From Anaerolineales bacterium UBA4826 (lineage in GTDB: Bacteria > Chloroflexota > Anaerolineae > UBA4142): DNA of 26,256 bases. This document shows positions 8,406 to 15,867 of this stretch, one piece after another. The position numbers and the translations under genes were made by a program. The stretch's first letter is position 1. Every line of letters starts with the position of its first letter. The notes under the pieces are model-generated. The model worked only from the letters and a program-made list of their open reading frames with translations. It made no database searches and was not told the DNA's origin. Where the stretch lies: positions 1 through 26,256 of the forward strand of contig DHFK01000142.1 of the NCBI GenBank assembly GCA_002400365.1, given 5' to 3'.

Positions 8406-9384
8406 TTACTTGTTGCAGCGCTTCTGCGAGGAACGCGCGCGCGAGACGCCGCTTGGCTGCCGGCTCGAGGAAGATATGGGGGACGATTTTCACTTCTTTG
8501 ACCGCCGCGTCGGCGGCTGCCGCAACAACATCATGCGTGAATCTCTGTCCGTTGAGTATGGCAGCGGCTTGTTGCGCCTCGACCGGCGTTGGCGCGAGCG
8601 CGCCGACGACGAGACGCGCCTCGCGACAAACGCCGTCTGGCTCTTCGCGGATCAACAACGCCGCAACCTGAACCAACGCGAAATCAATCGCCGGGCGCGT
8701 GCTGTACCGGAGGTAAACACCGTGGCTGTTCGGTAAAGGCGCGGGAACGCGAATCTCGGTGAGGATTTCATTCGGCGCGAGGCGGGTCGTCGCGTTGCCC
8801 AGACCGGCGTAAAGTTGATCGAGCGGCAGCGTGCGCGCGCCACGACTGCTTGTGATAACAACTTGCGCTCGGAGCGCGATGAGCGCGGGCACTGTATCTG
8901 CTACAACCAGCGCATGGCACACGTCCGCGCTCTGGATCGCCCAGCACTGGGCGCCGCCGGCGCGGAGACACGCCGCGCGCGCCTGACGCCAGGACTGCGA
9001 CTGATTGAAAAACCAGCAGCGTTTCTCCAAACACAGATTGCCGCCGAGGGTTGCCTGGTTGCGGATTTGGGGCGACGCCGCCGCGCGCGCGGCTTGCGCG
9101 AGCATCGGGTAATGCGCGCGCACGGGAGGCGAATCGGCGATCGCGCGCAGCGTGGTCAGCGCGCCGATGCGCAAGCCGGTCTCCGCGTCGAACTGAATGT
9201 CGCGCAAAGCGTTCACCGCGCCGAGATTGACGAGCGCGCGCGGCGCGTCCAAGCGTTGTTTCAAACGCACGAGCAGATCCGTCCCGCCCGCGCAAATTTT
9301 GGCTTCATGCGCATGCGCGTCCAGCCGCGCGCACGCCTCTTCCACCGTGCGCGGGTCGAAGCAATCAAAGCGCGGTAAACGCAT
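8392..9384 (-). CDS. FAD subunit of a molybdenum hydroxylase with extra 4Fe-4S loop
   Basis: FAD-binding electron-transfer subunit, 330 residues, passing electrons between the Fe-S domain of the fused partner and an external carrier. FAD motifs are AGGTD (residues 32-36) and TLGGNLC (112-118). An insertion after the second motif carries Cys123, Cys139, Cys147 and Cys156. The spacing 16-8-9 matches what I recall for the beta subunit of 4-hydroxybenzoyl-CoA reductase, which holds an additional [4Fe-4S] cluster; ordinary xanthine or CO dehydrogenase subunits lack this loop. Such reductases run in the reductive direction with ferredoxin. The last four residues and the stop come from the palindrome at 8343-8405. 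It starts six bases after the regulator gene ends, so the two are likely co-transcribed. Confidence 0.88.
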   Translation of the reverse strand: MRLPRFDCFDPRTVEEACARLDAHAHEAKICAGGTDLLVRLKQRLDAPRALVNLGAVNALRDIQFDAETGLRIGALTTLRAIADSPPVRAHYPMLAQAARAAASPQIRNQATLGGNLCLEKRCWFFNQSQSWRQARAACLRAGGAQCWAIQSADVCHALVVADTVPALIALRAQVVITSSRGARTLPLDQLYAGLGNATTRLAPNEILTEIRVPAPLPNSHGVYLRYSTRPAIDFALVQVAALLIREEPDGVCREARLVVGALAPTPVEAQQAAAILNGQRFTHDVVAAAADAAVKEVKIVPHIFLEPAAKRRLARAFLAEALQQVMRDT

Positions 9385-9390
9385 CGTTGT

Positions 9391-10356
9391 TCACTTTCCC
9401 CCGGTCTGTTGATGACGCTCGAGCACGGCTCGGGCGGTGACGGTATCGGTCACCAGTGTTTTGATATAGCCGCCGCGGATCGCTCCTAGAATGGCGGAGA
9501 CTTTATCCATGCCCCCGGCAATGGCGATCACTTCGGGCAGCGCACGCACTTGATCCAAACTAATGCCCACAACGCCGGCTTCCATCGTCACGGGCTGTCC
9601 CTGCGCATCGAAAAAGCGCGCACAGATGTCGCCCACTGCACCAGCGGCTTCGAGACTAGACAACGTCCGCTGCGACATACTGCTCGCGAAAAACATGGAC
9701 GACTGGCGCTGGAATTCAAAGTGACCGATGCCCACAACCGCCGGGCGGACCTGATGCCACAACTGCGCGACCTGTTTCACCTCTTCCAGCCGCATCAAGG
9801 TTTCCCAGGCGGCGCGATCCTCGATCGTCGCCGGGATGTACAGTTCGCGCCAGGTTCCGCCAAACGCTTCGGCGAGTTGGCGCGCCAACTCGTTCACTTG
9901 GAACGAGGGCGCCATTTGCCCGATGCCGCCGAGCAGGGGGATGACGTGAATCGCGGCGCGGCGCTCTTCGCTCAACGCGGTCACCGTAGCGTGCAGCGCG
10001 CGGCCCCAACCGATGCCGACGAGCGCTTCGTCGGACAGCACGTGCGAAAGATACTCTGCGGCGACGACGCCGATCCGCTGGCGCAAGGCGGCGAGGTTGA
10101 GACCCTCGCCCGGCGTCAACACCAGCGCGCGCAGACCGAACGCGTCCTTTAGCCGCGCTTCCAGTTCAGGATCGGGCGCGAAAGGGTCGCTCAGCGTAAT
10201 CTGCACGATACCCTGGGCACGCGCTTCCGCGAGCAGCCGCGACACTTTTTGCCGCGAGATGCTGAGTCGGTCGCCGATCTGCTGCTGGTTCAAACCATCG
10301 TTGTAATACATCCGCGCGACTTGCAGCATGAGTTCGTTTTCTTTGCGATGTGACAC
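9391..10356 (-). CDS. SorC-family transcriptional regulator
   Basis: DNA-binding regulator of 321 residues, the usual size for the SorC (DeoR-like) family, which senses phosphorylated sugars or related effectors. The N-terminal helix-turn-helix is clear (GLNQQQIGDRLSISRQKVSR, about residues 21-40). It is followed by the effector domain with VGIGWGRAL, IPLLGGIG, and the C-terminal AGGMDKVSAILGAIRGGYI typical of the family. The start is a GTG. It lies between a PfkB-type kinase and the hydroxylase genes; a kinase that makes the phosphorylated inducer would fit, but this is inference. It probably controls the catabolic run around it. Confidence 0.9.
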   Translation of the reverse strand: MSHRKENELMLQVARMYYNDGLNQQQIGDRLSISRQKVSRLLAEARAQGIVQITLSDPFAPDPELEARLKDAFGLRALVLTPGEGLNLAALRQRIGVVAAEYLSHVLSDEALVGIGWGRALHATVTALSEERRAAIHVIPLLGGIGQMAPSFQVNELARQLAEAFGGTWRELYIPATIEDRAAWETLMRLEEVKQVAQLWHQVRPAVVGIGHFEFQRQSSMFFASSMSQRTLSSLEAAGAVGDICARFFDAQGQPVTMEAGVVGISLDQVRALPEVIAIAGGMDKVSAILGAIRGGYIKTLVTDTVTARAVLERHQQTGGK

Positions 10357-10420
10357 GCGACACCTATGCCAAAACCTTGTGAAGGGTCTCCGTCAACTGT
10401 TCTGCGTGCGTCTGTATTTT

Positions 10421-11353
10421 TCAGTGTCCAAAATTATTTCCGACCAGTTCAATGACTTGCGGCTTGGTGGGGAGTCCGCTGCGCGCGCCCCCGTAGCCGA
10501 TCTTGATTGCCGCTGTCGCGCAGCCCAGTCGCGCGGCAGCCGACCAATCCAAGCCGTCCAGAAAGCCGGCAACCAAACCGGCGGCAAAGGCATCGCCCGC
10601 GCCGGTGGCGTCTACAACCTGGGGAACGTGGAACGCCGGCACGGGGATGGTTCGATCATCAGTTGTCACCAACGCGCCCTCGCTCCCCAAGGTTTCGATC
10701 ACGACGCGCGGACCCCGACGCATCAACGCCAGGGCAGTGGAGCGCGGATCGTCTAGCGACAAGAGCGTCTGCGCATCGGCGCGGCTGACCAGCACAACGT
10801 CAGCCCGATCCAGGATCGGCTGTAAAGCGTCCAGCCCGGCTGACGCCATGACACCGCCGGGACTGTAAAAGACGATCGCGCCGGCAGCGTGCGCCGCGTC
10901 GGCAGCCGCCGCGGCAACCTCGACGAGCGCATCGCTGATGTAAAGCGCACGCGCGCGCGCCATGTATTCCAGGTTCAGTTCCGCCGCGCGCTCGATCACG
11001 GCTGCGCCGCCCAGCGCAAAAATCATCCGGTCGCCGCGTGCGTCTGCGGCGATAAAGCACGCCGCCGATGGACGCGCGGTTTCGACGATGATCCCCCGCG
11101 TGTCCACGCCTTCGTCCTCGAACGCGCGCAACAATCGCCGTCCGTTTTCGTCGTCTCCCAGTTTGCCGACAAAGCCGACGCGGTGACCCAGGCGCGCGAT
11201 CCCGACGGCGACGTTGCCGCCGCTGCCGCCCGGGAACGAGTCGCAGGAGTGCGCGAGCGCGATGCCATCCACATCCGGCAACCGGTCGAACCGCGCGACG
11301 GTGTCCATCGCCGCCGCGCCCAGTATAACGACTTTGGGTAAATCACACAACAT
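10421..11353 (-). CDS. PfkB-family carbohydrate/nucleoside kinase
   Basis: ATP-dependent kinase of the ribokinase fold, 310 residues from the ATG at 11353. Signature regions are GGSGGNVA at residues 42-49 and DATGAGDAFAAG near the C-terminus, whose Asp is the catalytic base and whose GAGD forms the anion hole. I chose the ATG just before the first beta strand (KVVILGAAAMD). The frame stays open 141 bases further upstream, but that part is low-complexity, Cys/Arg-rich and encoded by repeat DNA. The substrate is unknown: a sugar, nucleoside or cyclic compound produced by the upstream amidohydrolases would all be possible. The SorC-type regulator follows 64 bases downstream. Confidence 0.85.
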   Translation of the reverse strand: MLCDLPKVVILGAAAMDTVARFDRLPDVDGIALAHSCDSFPGGSGGNVAVGIARLGHRVGFVGKLGDDENGRRLLRAFEDEGVDTRGIIVETARPSAACFIAADARGDRMIFALGGAAVIERAAELNLEYMARARALYISDALVEVAAAAADAAHAAGAIVFYSPGGVMASAGLDALQPILDRADVVLVSRADAQTLLSLDDPRSTALALMRRGPRVVIETLGSEGALVTTDDRTIPVPAFHVPQVVDATGAGDAFAAGLVAGFLDGLDWSAAARLGCATAAIKIGYGGARSGLPTKPQVIELVGNNFGH

Positions 11354-11371
11354 CGGCACATCGGGCGACAA

Positions 11372-11453
11372 GTCGCAGCAACAGGAGCACCAAGCCCGCC
11401 TTCGCGGGCTAACGAGCCGACGGAGGTCAGCTTCGTGTTGTCGTTGCTGCGAT
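11372..11453. repeat. Repeat cluster upstream of the kinase
   Basis: GTCGCAGCAAC (11372-11382) is nearly inverted by GTTGCTGCGAT (11443-11453). Between them sits a compact hairpin, AGCCCGCCTTCGCGGGCT (11393-11410). The adjacent stretch GATGGTTCGACTTCGCTCACCACA resembles a widespread interspersed repeat. It occupies most of the gap between the transporter S gene and the kinase. Confidence 0.7.
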
Positions 11454-11504
11454 GGTTCGACTTCGCTCACCACAAGTTTGCAATCGCCTGTCAAACGCTG
11501 ATGA

Positions 11505-11555
11505 TGACCCGCCGGGTTTGGACTGGGGTAAGCCCGCGACCCGGCGAGTCGGTCA
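11505..11555 (-). terminator. GC-rich hairpin after the ECF S-component gene
   Basis: TGACCCGCCGGGT (11505-11517) pairs imperfectly with ACCCGGCGAGTCGGTCA (11539-11555). It lies five bases after the S-component stop in the direction of transcription. There is no T-run, so it may be a processing or stabilising stem, or another repeat, rather than an intrinsic terminator. Confidence 0.4.
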
Positions 11556-11559
11556 CACC

Positions 11560-12153
11560 CTACTTGATCTCCTCATAGCCACGCAGCCCAACCTTGGAGA
11601 CGACGCCCGTTCGGTACAGCGCCTGGGCGATCAGCCAAGCGACGAGACCGCCGAGAATCGCGCCGCTGATGAAGGCAGTGATGCCTCCCACCGTCACCGT
11701 GTAGGCGGACTGCAGACCGAACAAGAAGATGTATACCTCGTCCACAAACAGACTGCCGAGACCACCGCCGACGAGCGCAGCGGGTAGTCCCCCTTTCCAT
11801 CGGAATATCCCCATGCCGACATCCACGCCGAAACCCTCAAGCCCGGCATACACCATCGCCATCGCGCCAAAGGAATTGCCAAAAAGCATTTCTACGAACC
11901 CTTGGACGACGCCGTAGATCGTGGTCGCGCCGGCTCTGCCGATCAACAATCCAACCAGGACTGGCGTGATGACATAGACGCCCGAGACCGCAATCCAGCC
12001 GATGGGACCCAGGAAGGCAAAGACCGGAGTCGCCACGTTCATCAGCGCGGGCCACAGGAATGAACTTAGAATCGCGCCCACCACCGCGATCGCCGCCATC
12101 GTGAGAAGGTCAATAGTGGAGAAATACCTTCCCTTTGATGCCACTGCTGCCAT
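11560..12153 (-). CDS. ECF transporter S component, YkoE-like
   Basis: Substrate-binding membrane protein of an energy-coupling-factor vitamin transporter, 197 residues. I see about five to six hydrophobic segments, including LLTMAAIAVVGAIL, FAFLGPIGWIAVSGVYVI and GLGSLFVDEVYIFLFGL, plus the conserved VVQGFVEMLFGNSFG region. These resemble the YkoE family, whose members are linked to thiamin or its pyrimidine precursor. The ATG at 12153 is preferred because AAAGGAG sits at proper distance; the frame also has an ATG at 12171. The gene follows the T component across a 204-base gap filled partly by a palindromic repeat. A fused double ATPase plus T plus YkoE-like S is the YkoEDC arrangement. The true ligand is inferred only from family. 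Confidence 0.78.
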   Translation of the reverse strand: MAAVASKGRYFSTIDLLTMAAIAVVGAILSSFLWPALMNVATPVFAFLGPIGWIAVSGVYVITPVLVGLLIGRAGATTIYGVVQGFVEMLFGNSFGAMAMVYAGLEGFGVDVGMGIFRWKGGLPAALVGGGLGSLFVDEVYIFLFGLQSAYTVTVGGITAFISGAILGGLVAWLIAQALYRTGVVSKVGLRGYEEIK

Positions 12154-12186
12154 TTTCCTCTCTCCTTTCATGCAACTGCTCAGCCG

Positions 12187-12264
12187 GTCATTTCGACGAG
12201 CGTTTTGTGCGAGGAGAAATCTCCGTCAAGCGACAACGAGATTTCTCGCTCCGCTCGAAATGAC
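12187..12264. repeat. GTCATTTCGA palindromic interspersed repeat
   Basis: Outer arms GTCATTTCGACGAGCG and CGCTCCGCTCGAAATGAC are inverted, and inner arms GAGGAGAAATCTC and GAGATTTCTC are inverted as well. This resembles a palindromic repeat found between genes in many bacteria. The rest of the gap between T and S genes (12265-12357) holds no gene or clear signal. Confidence 0.85.
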
Positions 12265-12357
12265 TGGTCAGCTACTTTCATTTCGACGTTCCCGGAAAAC
12301 TCTTGCGAAGCCTACCGCGCGAGCAGTTTTTTGCCCCCTCCACCTCCTACCGACGCG

Positions 12358-13158
12358 CTACCCGATATAGTGCGCGCCGTACCCCAAGACGATATAGTAA
12401 TAGAAAGCCAGCCCTCCAATGATGACATGGATAAAGACGAAGATCTGGTCCGCTCTCGCCACTTGAATCCTGCGGAGGATGGTTCTTTGCTCGTACGCCC
12501 CAAAGCCCCGGCTGTCCATCGCGATCGCCGCGGCTTGCGCGCGCCGAATACCGCTCACCAAAAGCGGCACCATCATGCTCCAAGTCAGCCGAATTCTCGA
12601 CCTAAGACTTTTCCCAGTCTCTCCCACCCCGCGAATCTGATGGGCGTTGAGCACGACCTGGGCTTCATTCTCATAGAGCGGAATAAACCTCAGGGTCGCA
12701 TACATCGTGTAACCCAGACGATAAGGCACCCGCGCCACCTGGATCAGACTTTCCACCATTCTGCCCGGGTCGGTCGTCAAAGTAAAGATAATGCTGAGAC
12801 TGACGATGACGAGAACCCGGAAGAACGCGGCGAACCCCTCGATCAGCCCGTCCCGGGTCGTCCGGATCGGTCCCCATTCAAAAAGAGTTTCTCCGCCCCA
12901 GGGATAATAGATCGAGTGCCAGACCGCGATGAAAAGGGCGATGCCCACAAAGAAGGAAATGGAGCGGAGATATTGCTTGGGGGGAATTCGAGCGACGAAG
13001 AGGGCTAGGAGCAAGATGTAGAGAAACCACAGCCCGGCGTACAGGACGTCAAAGTTGAGGATGATGGTCCCGACGAGCACAAAGTTCCAGACCAGTTTCC
13101 AGGTCGGATCCATCCGATGGAAAAAAGAATCCCCTTTGAGATAGTTGAACCGCGCCAT
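12358..13158 (-). CDS. ECF transporter T component (EcfT)
   Basis: Transmembrane scaffold of an ECF transporter that couples the ATPase to the S component, 266 residues. The start ATG at 13158 overlaps the ATPase stop as TGATG. A longer open frame upstream lies inside the ATPase gene and is rejected. Hydrophobic segments run through WNFVLVGTIILNF, WFLYILLLALFV, SISFFVGIALFIAVW and VLVIVSLSIIFTL. Both coupling motifs of the family are present: AHQIRG and AMDSRGFG, whose Arg-Gly pairs insert into the ATPases. Overlap with the ATPase gene shows tight translation coupling. The local base composition is visibly lower in GC than the surrounding genes. Confidence 0.9.
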   Translation of the reverse strand: MARFNYLKGDSFFHRMDPTWKLVWNFVLVGTIILNFDVLYAGLWFLYILLLALFVARIPPKQYLRSISFFVGIALFIAVWHSIYYPWGGETLFEWGPIRTTRDGLIEGFAAFFRVLVIVSLSIIFTLTTDPGRMVESLIQVARVPYRLGYTMYATLRFIPLYENEAQVVLNAHQIRGVGETGKSLRSRIRLTWSMMVPLLVSGIRRAQAAAIAMDSRGFGAYEQRTILRRIQVARADQIFVFIHVIIGGLAFYYYIVLGYGAHYIG

Positions 13159-14882
13159 CAGATCACCTTTACCGCCACCACGAAATCTTCGACCGTGAAG
13201 ACTTGTGGCACCGCATAGTTTTTCTCGCAACGCAAAGTCTGCGCCAACGCGTAGATTTCGGGCAGAACCAGCGCGCTCGACCGGATGGCAGAGAGGTTGC
13301 GGCACAAATCGCTCTTGGAGCCATGAAAGACGACCTCGCCTCCATCCATCACGACGACGCTTTTGCAGTATTTTGCCACCAGGTTCATATCGTGTGTGAT
13401 CAGGATGATGGTCGTGCCGTCGCGATTGATTCGCAGCATGATGTCCATGATGTTGTCAATGTTCTTGCGGTCCTGTCCCGTCGTCGGCTCGTCCAGGATC
13501 AAGACTTCCGGGTTCAGGACGAGCATGGTCGCTACACTCAACCGTCTCTTCTGCCCCATACTGAGTCGGTAGGGATGTTTCTCGCGCGCCTTTTCCAATC
13601 CGAACAATTCGAGGACTTGGGCCACTCTGGCATTCACCTCGTCCGGCGGACGCTTTTGCGCCTTGAGACTAAAAGCCACTTCTTTGTAAACCGTGTCTTC
13701 CACAAATTGATGCTCTGGATATTGAAAGACGTATCCAATCTTGCTCGCCAGTTCCCGGGTGCTCGCCTTGGTAATGTGCAATCCGCTGACCATCCCTGTT
13801 CCAGAGGTCGGCTTGTTGAGACCGATTAGCAGCGAGGTCAATGTCGTTTTACCCGAACCGTTTTTCCCGATAATGCCGACGACATCGCCGCGCGCGATCT
13901 CCAGAGACACATCTTTGACCGCACGCGTCCCGTCGGGATAAACAAAATTCAGTTGCTCTGTTTGGATGACCGGCGGCGTTTTCTCGCTCTGCGCCGGGCA
14001 AGGATTCCCCGCTAGGAATTCCAGGCGGCTGGATCGCGCCGCGATCGCCTCAGCGGCTTCAGCGATAGTCAAAGGAAAAGGCGCCAGGCACGTACCTCTC
14101 TCTTCCATTCGCAAACCCAACTCCGCGACCTGAGGAATTCGCAAACCCAGCGTGTCAATGACAAAGCGACCCTGTTCCTGCATGACCTGCCGGGGCGGCG
14201 CATTGAACTTGATCGTGCCCTGCTCCATTAGGATCAACCGATCGGCGTGGCACATGACCGAGTCCACGTTGTGCTCGATGACGATGACGGTGATGCCTTT
14301 TTCGCGATTGAGTTTCTTCATCAAATCGAAAATCTGGACCGCGCCCAAGGGATCCAAATTCGCCGTCGGCTCGTCGAACAAAATGATCTTTGGCTCCATC
14401 GCCAGGATGGATGCAATCGCGACGCGTTGTTTCTGCCCGCCCGAAATTTCGTAGATCAGTTTCTGCCGGATTGCGCTTTCGCCCACATCCTGCAGCGATC
14501 TCTCAATCCGTCTGAAAACCTCCTCCCGCGCCATCACCAGGTTGGCAGGTCCAAACCCGATTTCGTCTTCCACATAGAGGTTGCACAATTGGGCATCCGG
14601 GTCCTGGAACACGATTCCGATTTTCGTCCCTAGCGCGTAGACCGAACTCGCACGAGTGTCCACGCCATCAATGAATACCCGCCCTTTGATCCTTCCGCCA
14701 AAAACGGTGGGAATGATGCCATTCAGAGACAAAGCCAACGTGCTCTTGCCGCATCCGCTGGGACCGATAATCAGCACAAACTCGCCGGGATAGATTTCCA
14801 AGTTCACGTCCCGAAGGACTGGCTCTGTGTCTCCCGGATAGTAATAGGTTAGATCAGATACTCTGACGATTGGCTCTGCCAT
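13158..14882 (-). CDS. ECF transporter double ATPase (YkoD-like)
   Basis: Two ABC ATPase domains in one 574-residue chain, powering the adjacent T/S transporter at the inner face of the membrane. Domain 1 has Walker A GPSGCGKST (residues 40-48), signature ISGGQKQR and Walker B ILFDEPTANLDP. Domain 2 has GKNGSGKTT near 337, Walker B VLILDEPTTGQD near 460 and the switch HDMNLV. The signature of domain 2 is LSMGQKRR instead of LSGGQ, a Gly-to-Met change that may make the two ATP sites unequal. The ATG at 14882 is chosen over an in-frame GTG at 14897, which lies upstream of the dipeptidase stop. Spacing to the dipeptidase is five bases, so they share a transcript. Confidence 0.92.
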   Translation of the reverse strand: MAEPIVRVSDLTYYYPGDTEPVLRDVNLEIYPGEFVLIIGPSGCGKSTLALSLNGIIPTVFGGRIKGRVFIDGVDTRASSVYALGTKIGIVFQDPDAQLCNLYVEDEIGFGPANLVMAREEVFRRIERSLQDVGESAIRQKLIYEISGGQKQRVAIASILAMEPKIILFDEPTANLDPLGAVQIFDLMKKLNREKGITVIVIEHNVDSVMCHADRLILMEQGTIKFNAPPRQVMQEQGRFVIDTLGLRIPQVAELGLRMEERGTCLAPFPLTIAEAAEAIAARSSRLEFLAGNPCPAQSEKTPPVIQTEQLNFVYPDGTRAVKDVSLEIARGDVVGIIGKNGSGKTTLTSLLIGLNKPTSGTGMVSGLHITKASTRELASKIGYVFQYPEHQFVEDTVYKEVAFSLKAQKRPPDEVNARVAQVLELFGLEKAREKHPYRLSMGQKRRLSVATMLVLNPEVLILDEPTTGQDRKNIDNIMDIMLRINRDGTTIILITHDMNLVAKYCKSVVVMDGGEVVFHGSKSDLCRNLSAIRSSALVLPEIYALAQTLRCEKNYAVPQVFTVEDFVVAVKVI

Positions 14883-14887
14883 CGCCT

Positions 14888-15865
14888 CTAGCCCCACACC
14901 TGCTCAAACACTCTCAGGAAATTTCCACCCATGATCTTCTCGATGTCGCTATCCGAGTAGCCGCGTCCCACCAAGCCCCGCGTTATGTTCGAGAACTTGG
15001 TTACGCTGTCAATTCCCTGTGGGTAATCGTAGATTTTTCCATCAATCTCCAACAATCTCTTCCGGTGAGAGGGACTGTCCGCCCAACCCTCGGCAAAATC
15101 TGTGCCGATGCCGACGTGATCCACGCCGACCAATCGAATCACATGCTCGACGTGATCGAGGAGTGTATCTAGCGTCGGATCGGGTTCGAGCATCCGCGGA
15201 AACGCGGTGATGCCGATGACCCCACCCTTTTTCGCGAGCGCTTGAATCATGTCATCTTGCTTGTTCTGATGGGTGGGCACTCGCGCGTACGCGTTGGAGT
15301 GGGAAGCGATCATCGGATGCTTGGATGCTTCGATGGCTTCCCTCTCGGTTCGGTCGCCCACATGAGCCAGGTCTGCCACGATGCCCTGCTCATTCATCAT
15401 TCGGATCAGGTCTCTTCCGAAAAGCGAAAGCCCGCTGTTGGTCGGCTCATTGCATCCGTCCCCACAGATGTTCTTGTAGTGGTACGTCAACTGGATAATT
15501 CTGACCCCCAAGCGGTGATAGACGCTCAGGAGACCAAGGTTTCCTTCCAAAGGATCCACGTTCTGAAAGCCCAGAATAATCCCGGCTTTCCCTTCCTTCC
15601 TGGCGCGTCGGATGTCCGCGGTCGTCTCGATCAAGGTTGCCGTCTTGCTTAACTCGATCAGGCGATACATCTGGGCGATCCGCTTGACCGTTTCGGACAT
15701 GTTCTGATCCATGCCGACGGTATAGTTGATTGCCGTGACGCCGCCTTGCTGCATTTTTTTGAAATAGTCTTCGTCCATCAGAGAGGCATTCAGCCCATCA
15801 ATGACGATAGCCCTTTGATGGAGTTCGACCGCGCGCTTTTCTTCCGCCGTTGTCAGCGTTTGCAT
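14888..15865 (-). CDS. Variant peptidase M19 (membrane dipeptidase-like)
   Basis: TIM-barrel hydrolase of the renal-dipeptidase (M19) family, 325 residues. The start ATG at 15865 has GGAG six bases upstream. The frame is open another 164 codons upstream, but that part is a shadow of the Fe-S gene. Family motifs present are DLAHVG, IASHSNAYAR and GIGTDFAEGW, which carry two His and one Asp of the metal site. The N-terminal HxD ligand motif is replaced by DGLNAS (residues 23-28), and the usual Glu in the GIEG segment is replaced by GFQN. This matches a divergent M19 subgroup I recall, so it is likely a functional variant, probably not a standard dipeptidase. It lies two bases after the Fe-S gene and five bases before the transporter ATPase. 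Confidence 0.85.
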   Translation of the reverse strand: MQTLTTAEEKRAVELHQRAIVIDGLNASLMDEDYFKKMQQGGVTAINYTVGMDQNMSETVKRIAQMYRLIELSKTATLIETTADIRRARKEGKAGIILGFQNVDPLEGNLGLLSVYHRLGVRIIQLTYHYKNICGDGCNEPTNSGLSLFGRDLIRMMNEQGIVADLAHVGDRTEREAIEASKHPMIASHSNAYARVPTHQNKQDDMIQALAKKGGVIGITAFPRMLEPDPTLDTLLDHVEHVIRLVGVDHVGIGTDFAEGWADSPSHRKRLLEIDGKIYDYPQGIDSVTKFSNITRGLVGRGYSDSDIEKIMGGNFLRVFEQVWG

Positions 15866-15867
15866 GT

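Noticed and set aside
11354..11494. N-terminal extension of the PfkB-type kinase
   Set aside because: It is encoded by repeat DNA and lies before the first beta strand of the fold, so it is probably not part of the protein.
13159..13305. N-terminal extension of the ECF T component
   Set aside because: It overlaps the ATPase coding end; the TGATG junction is a typical coupled start.
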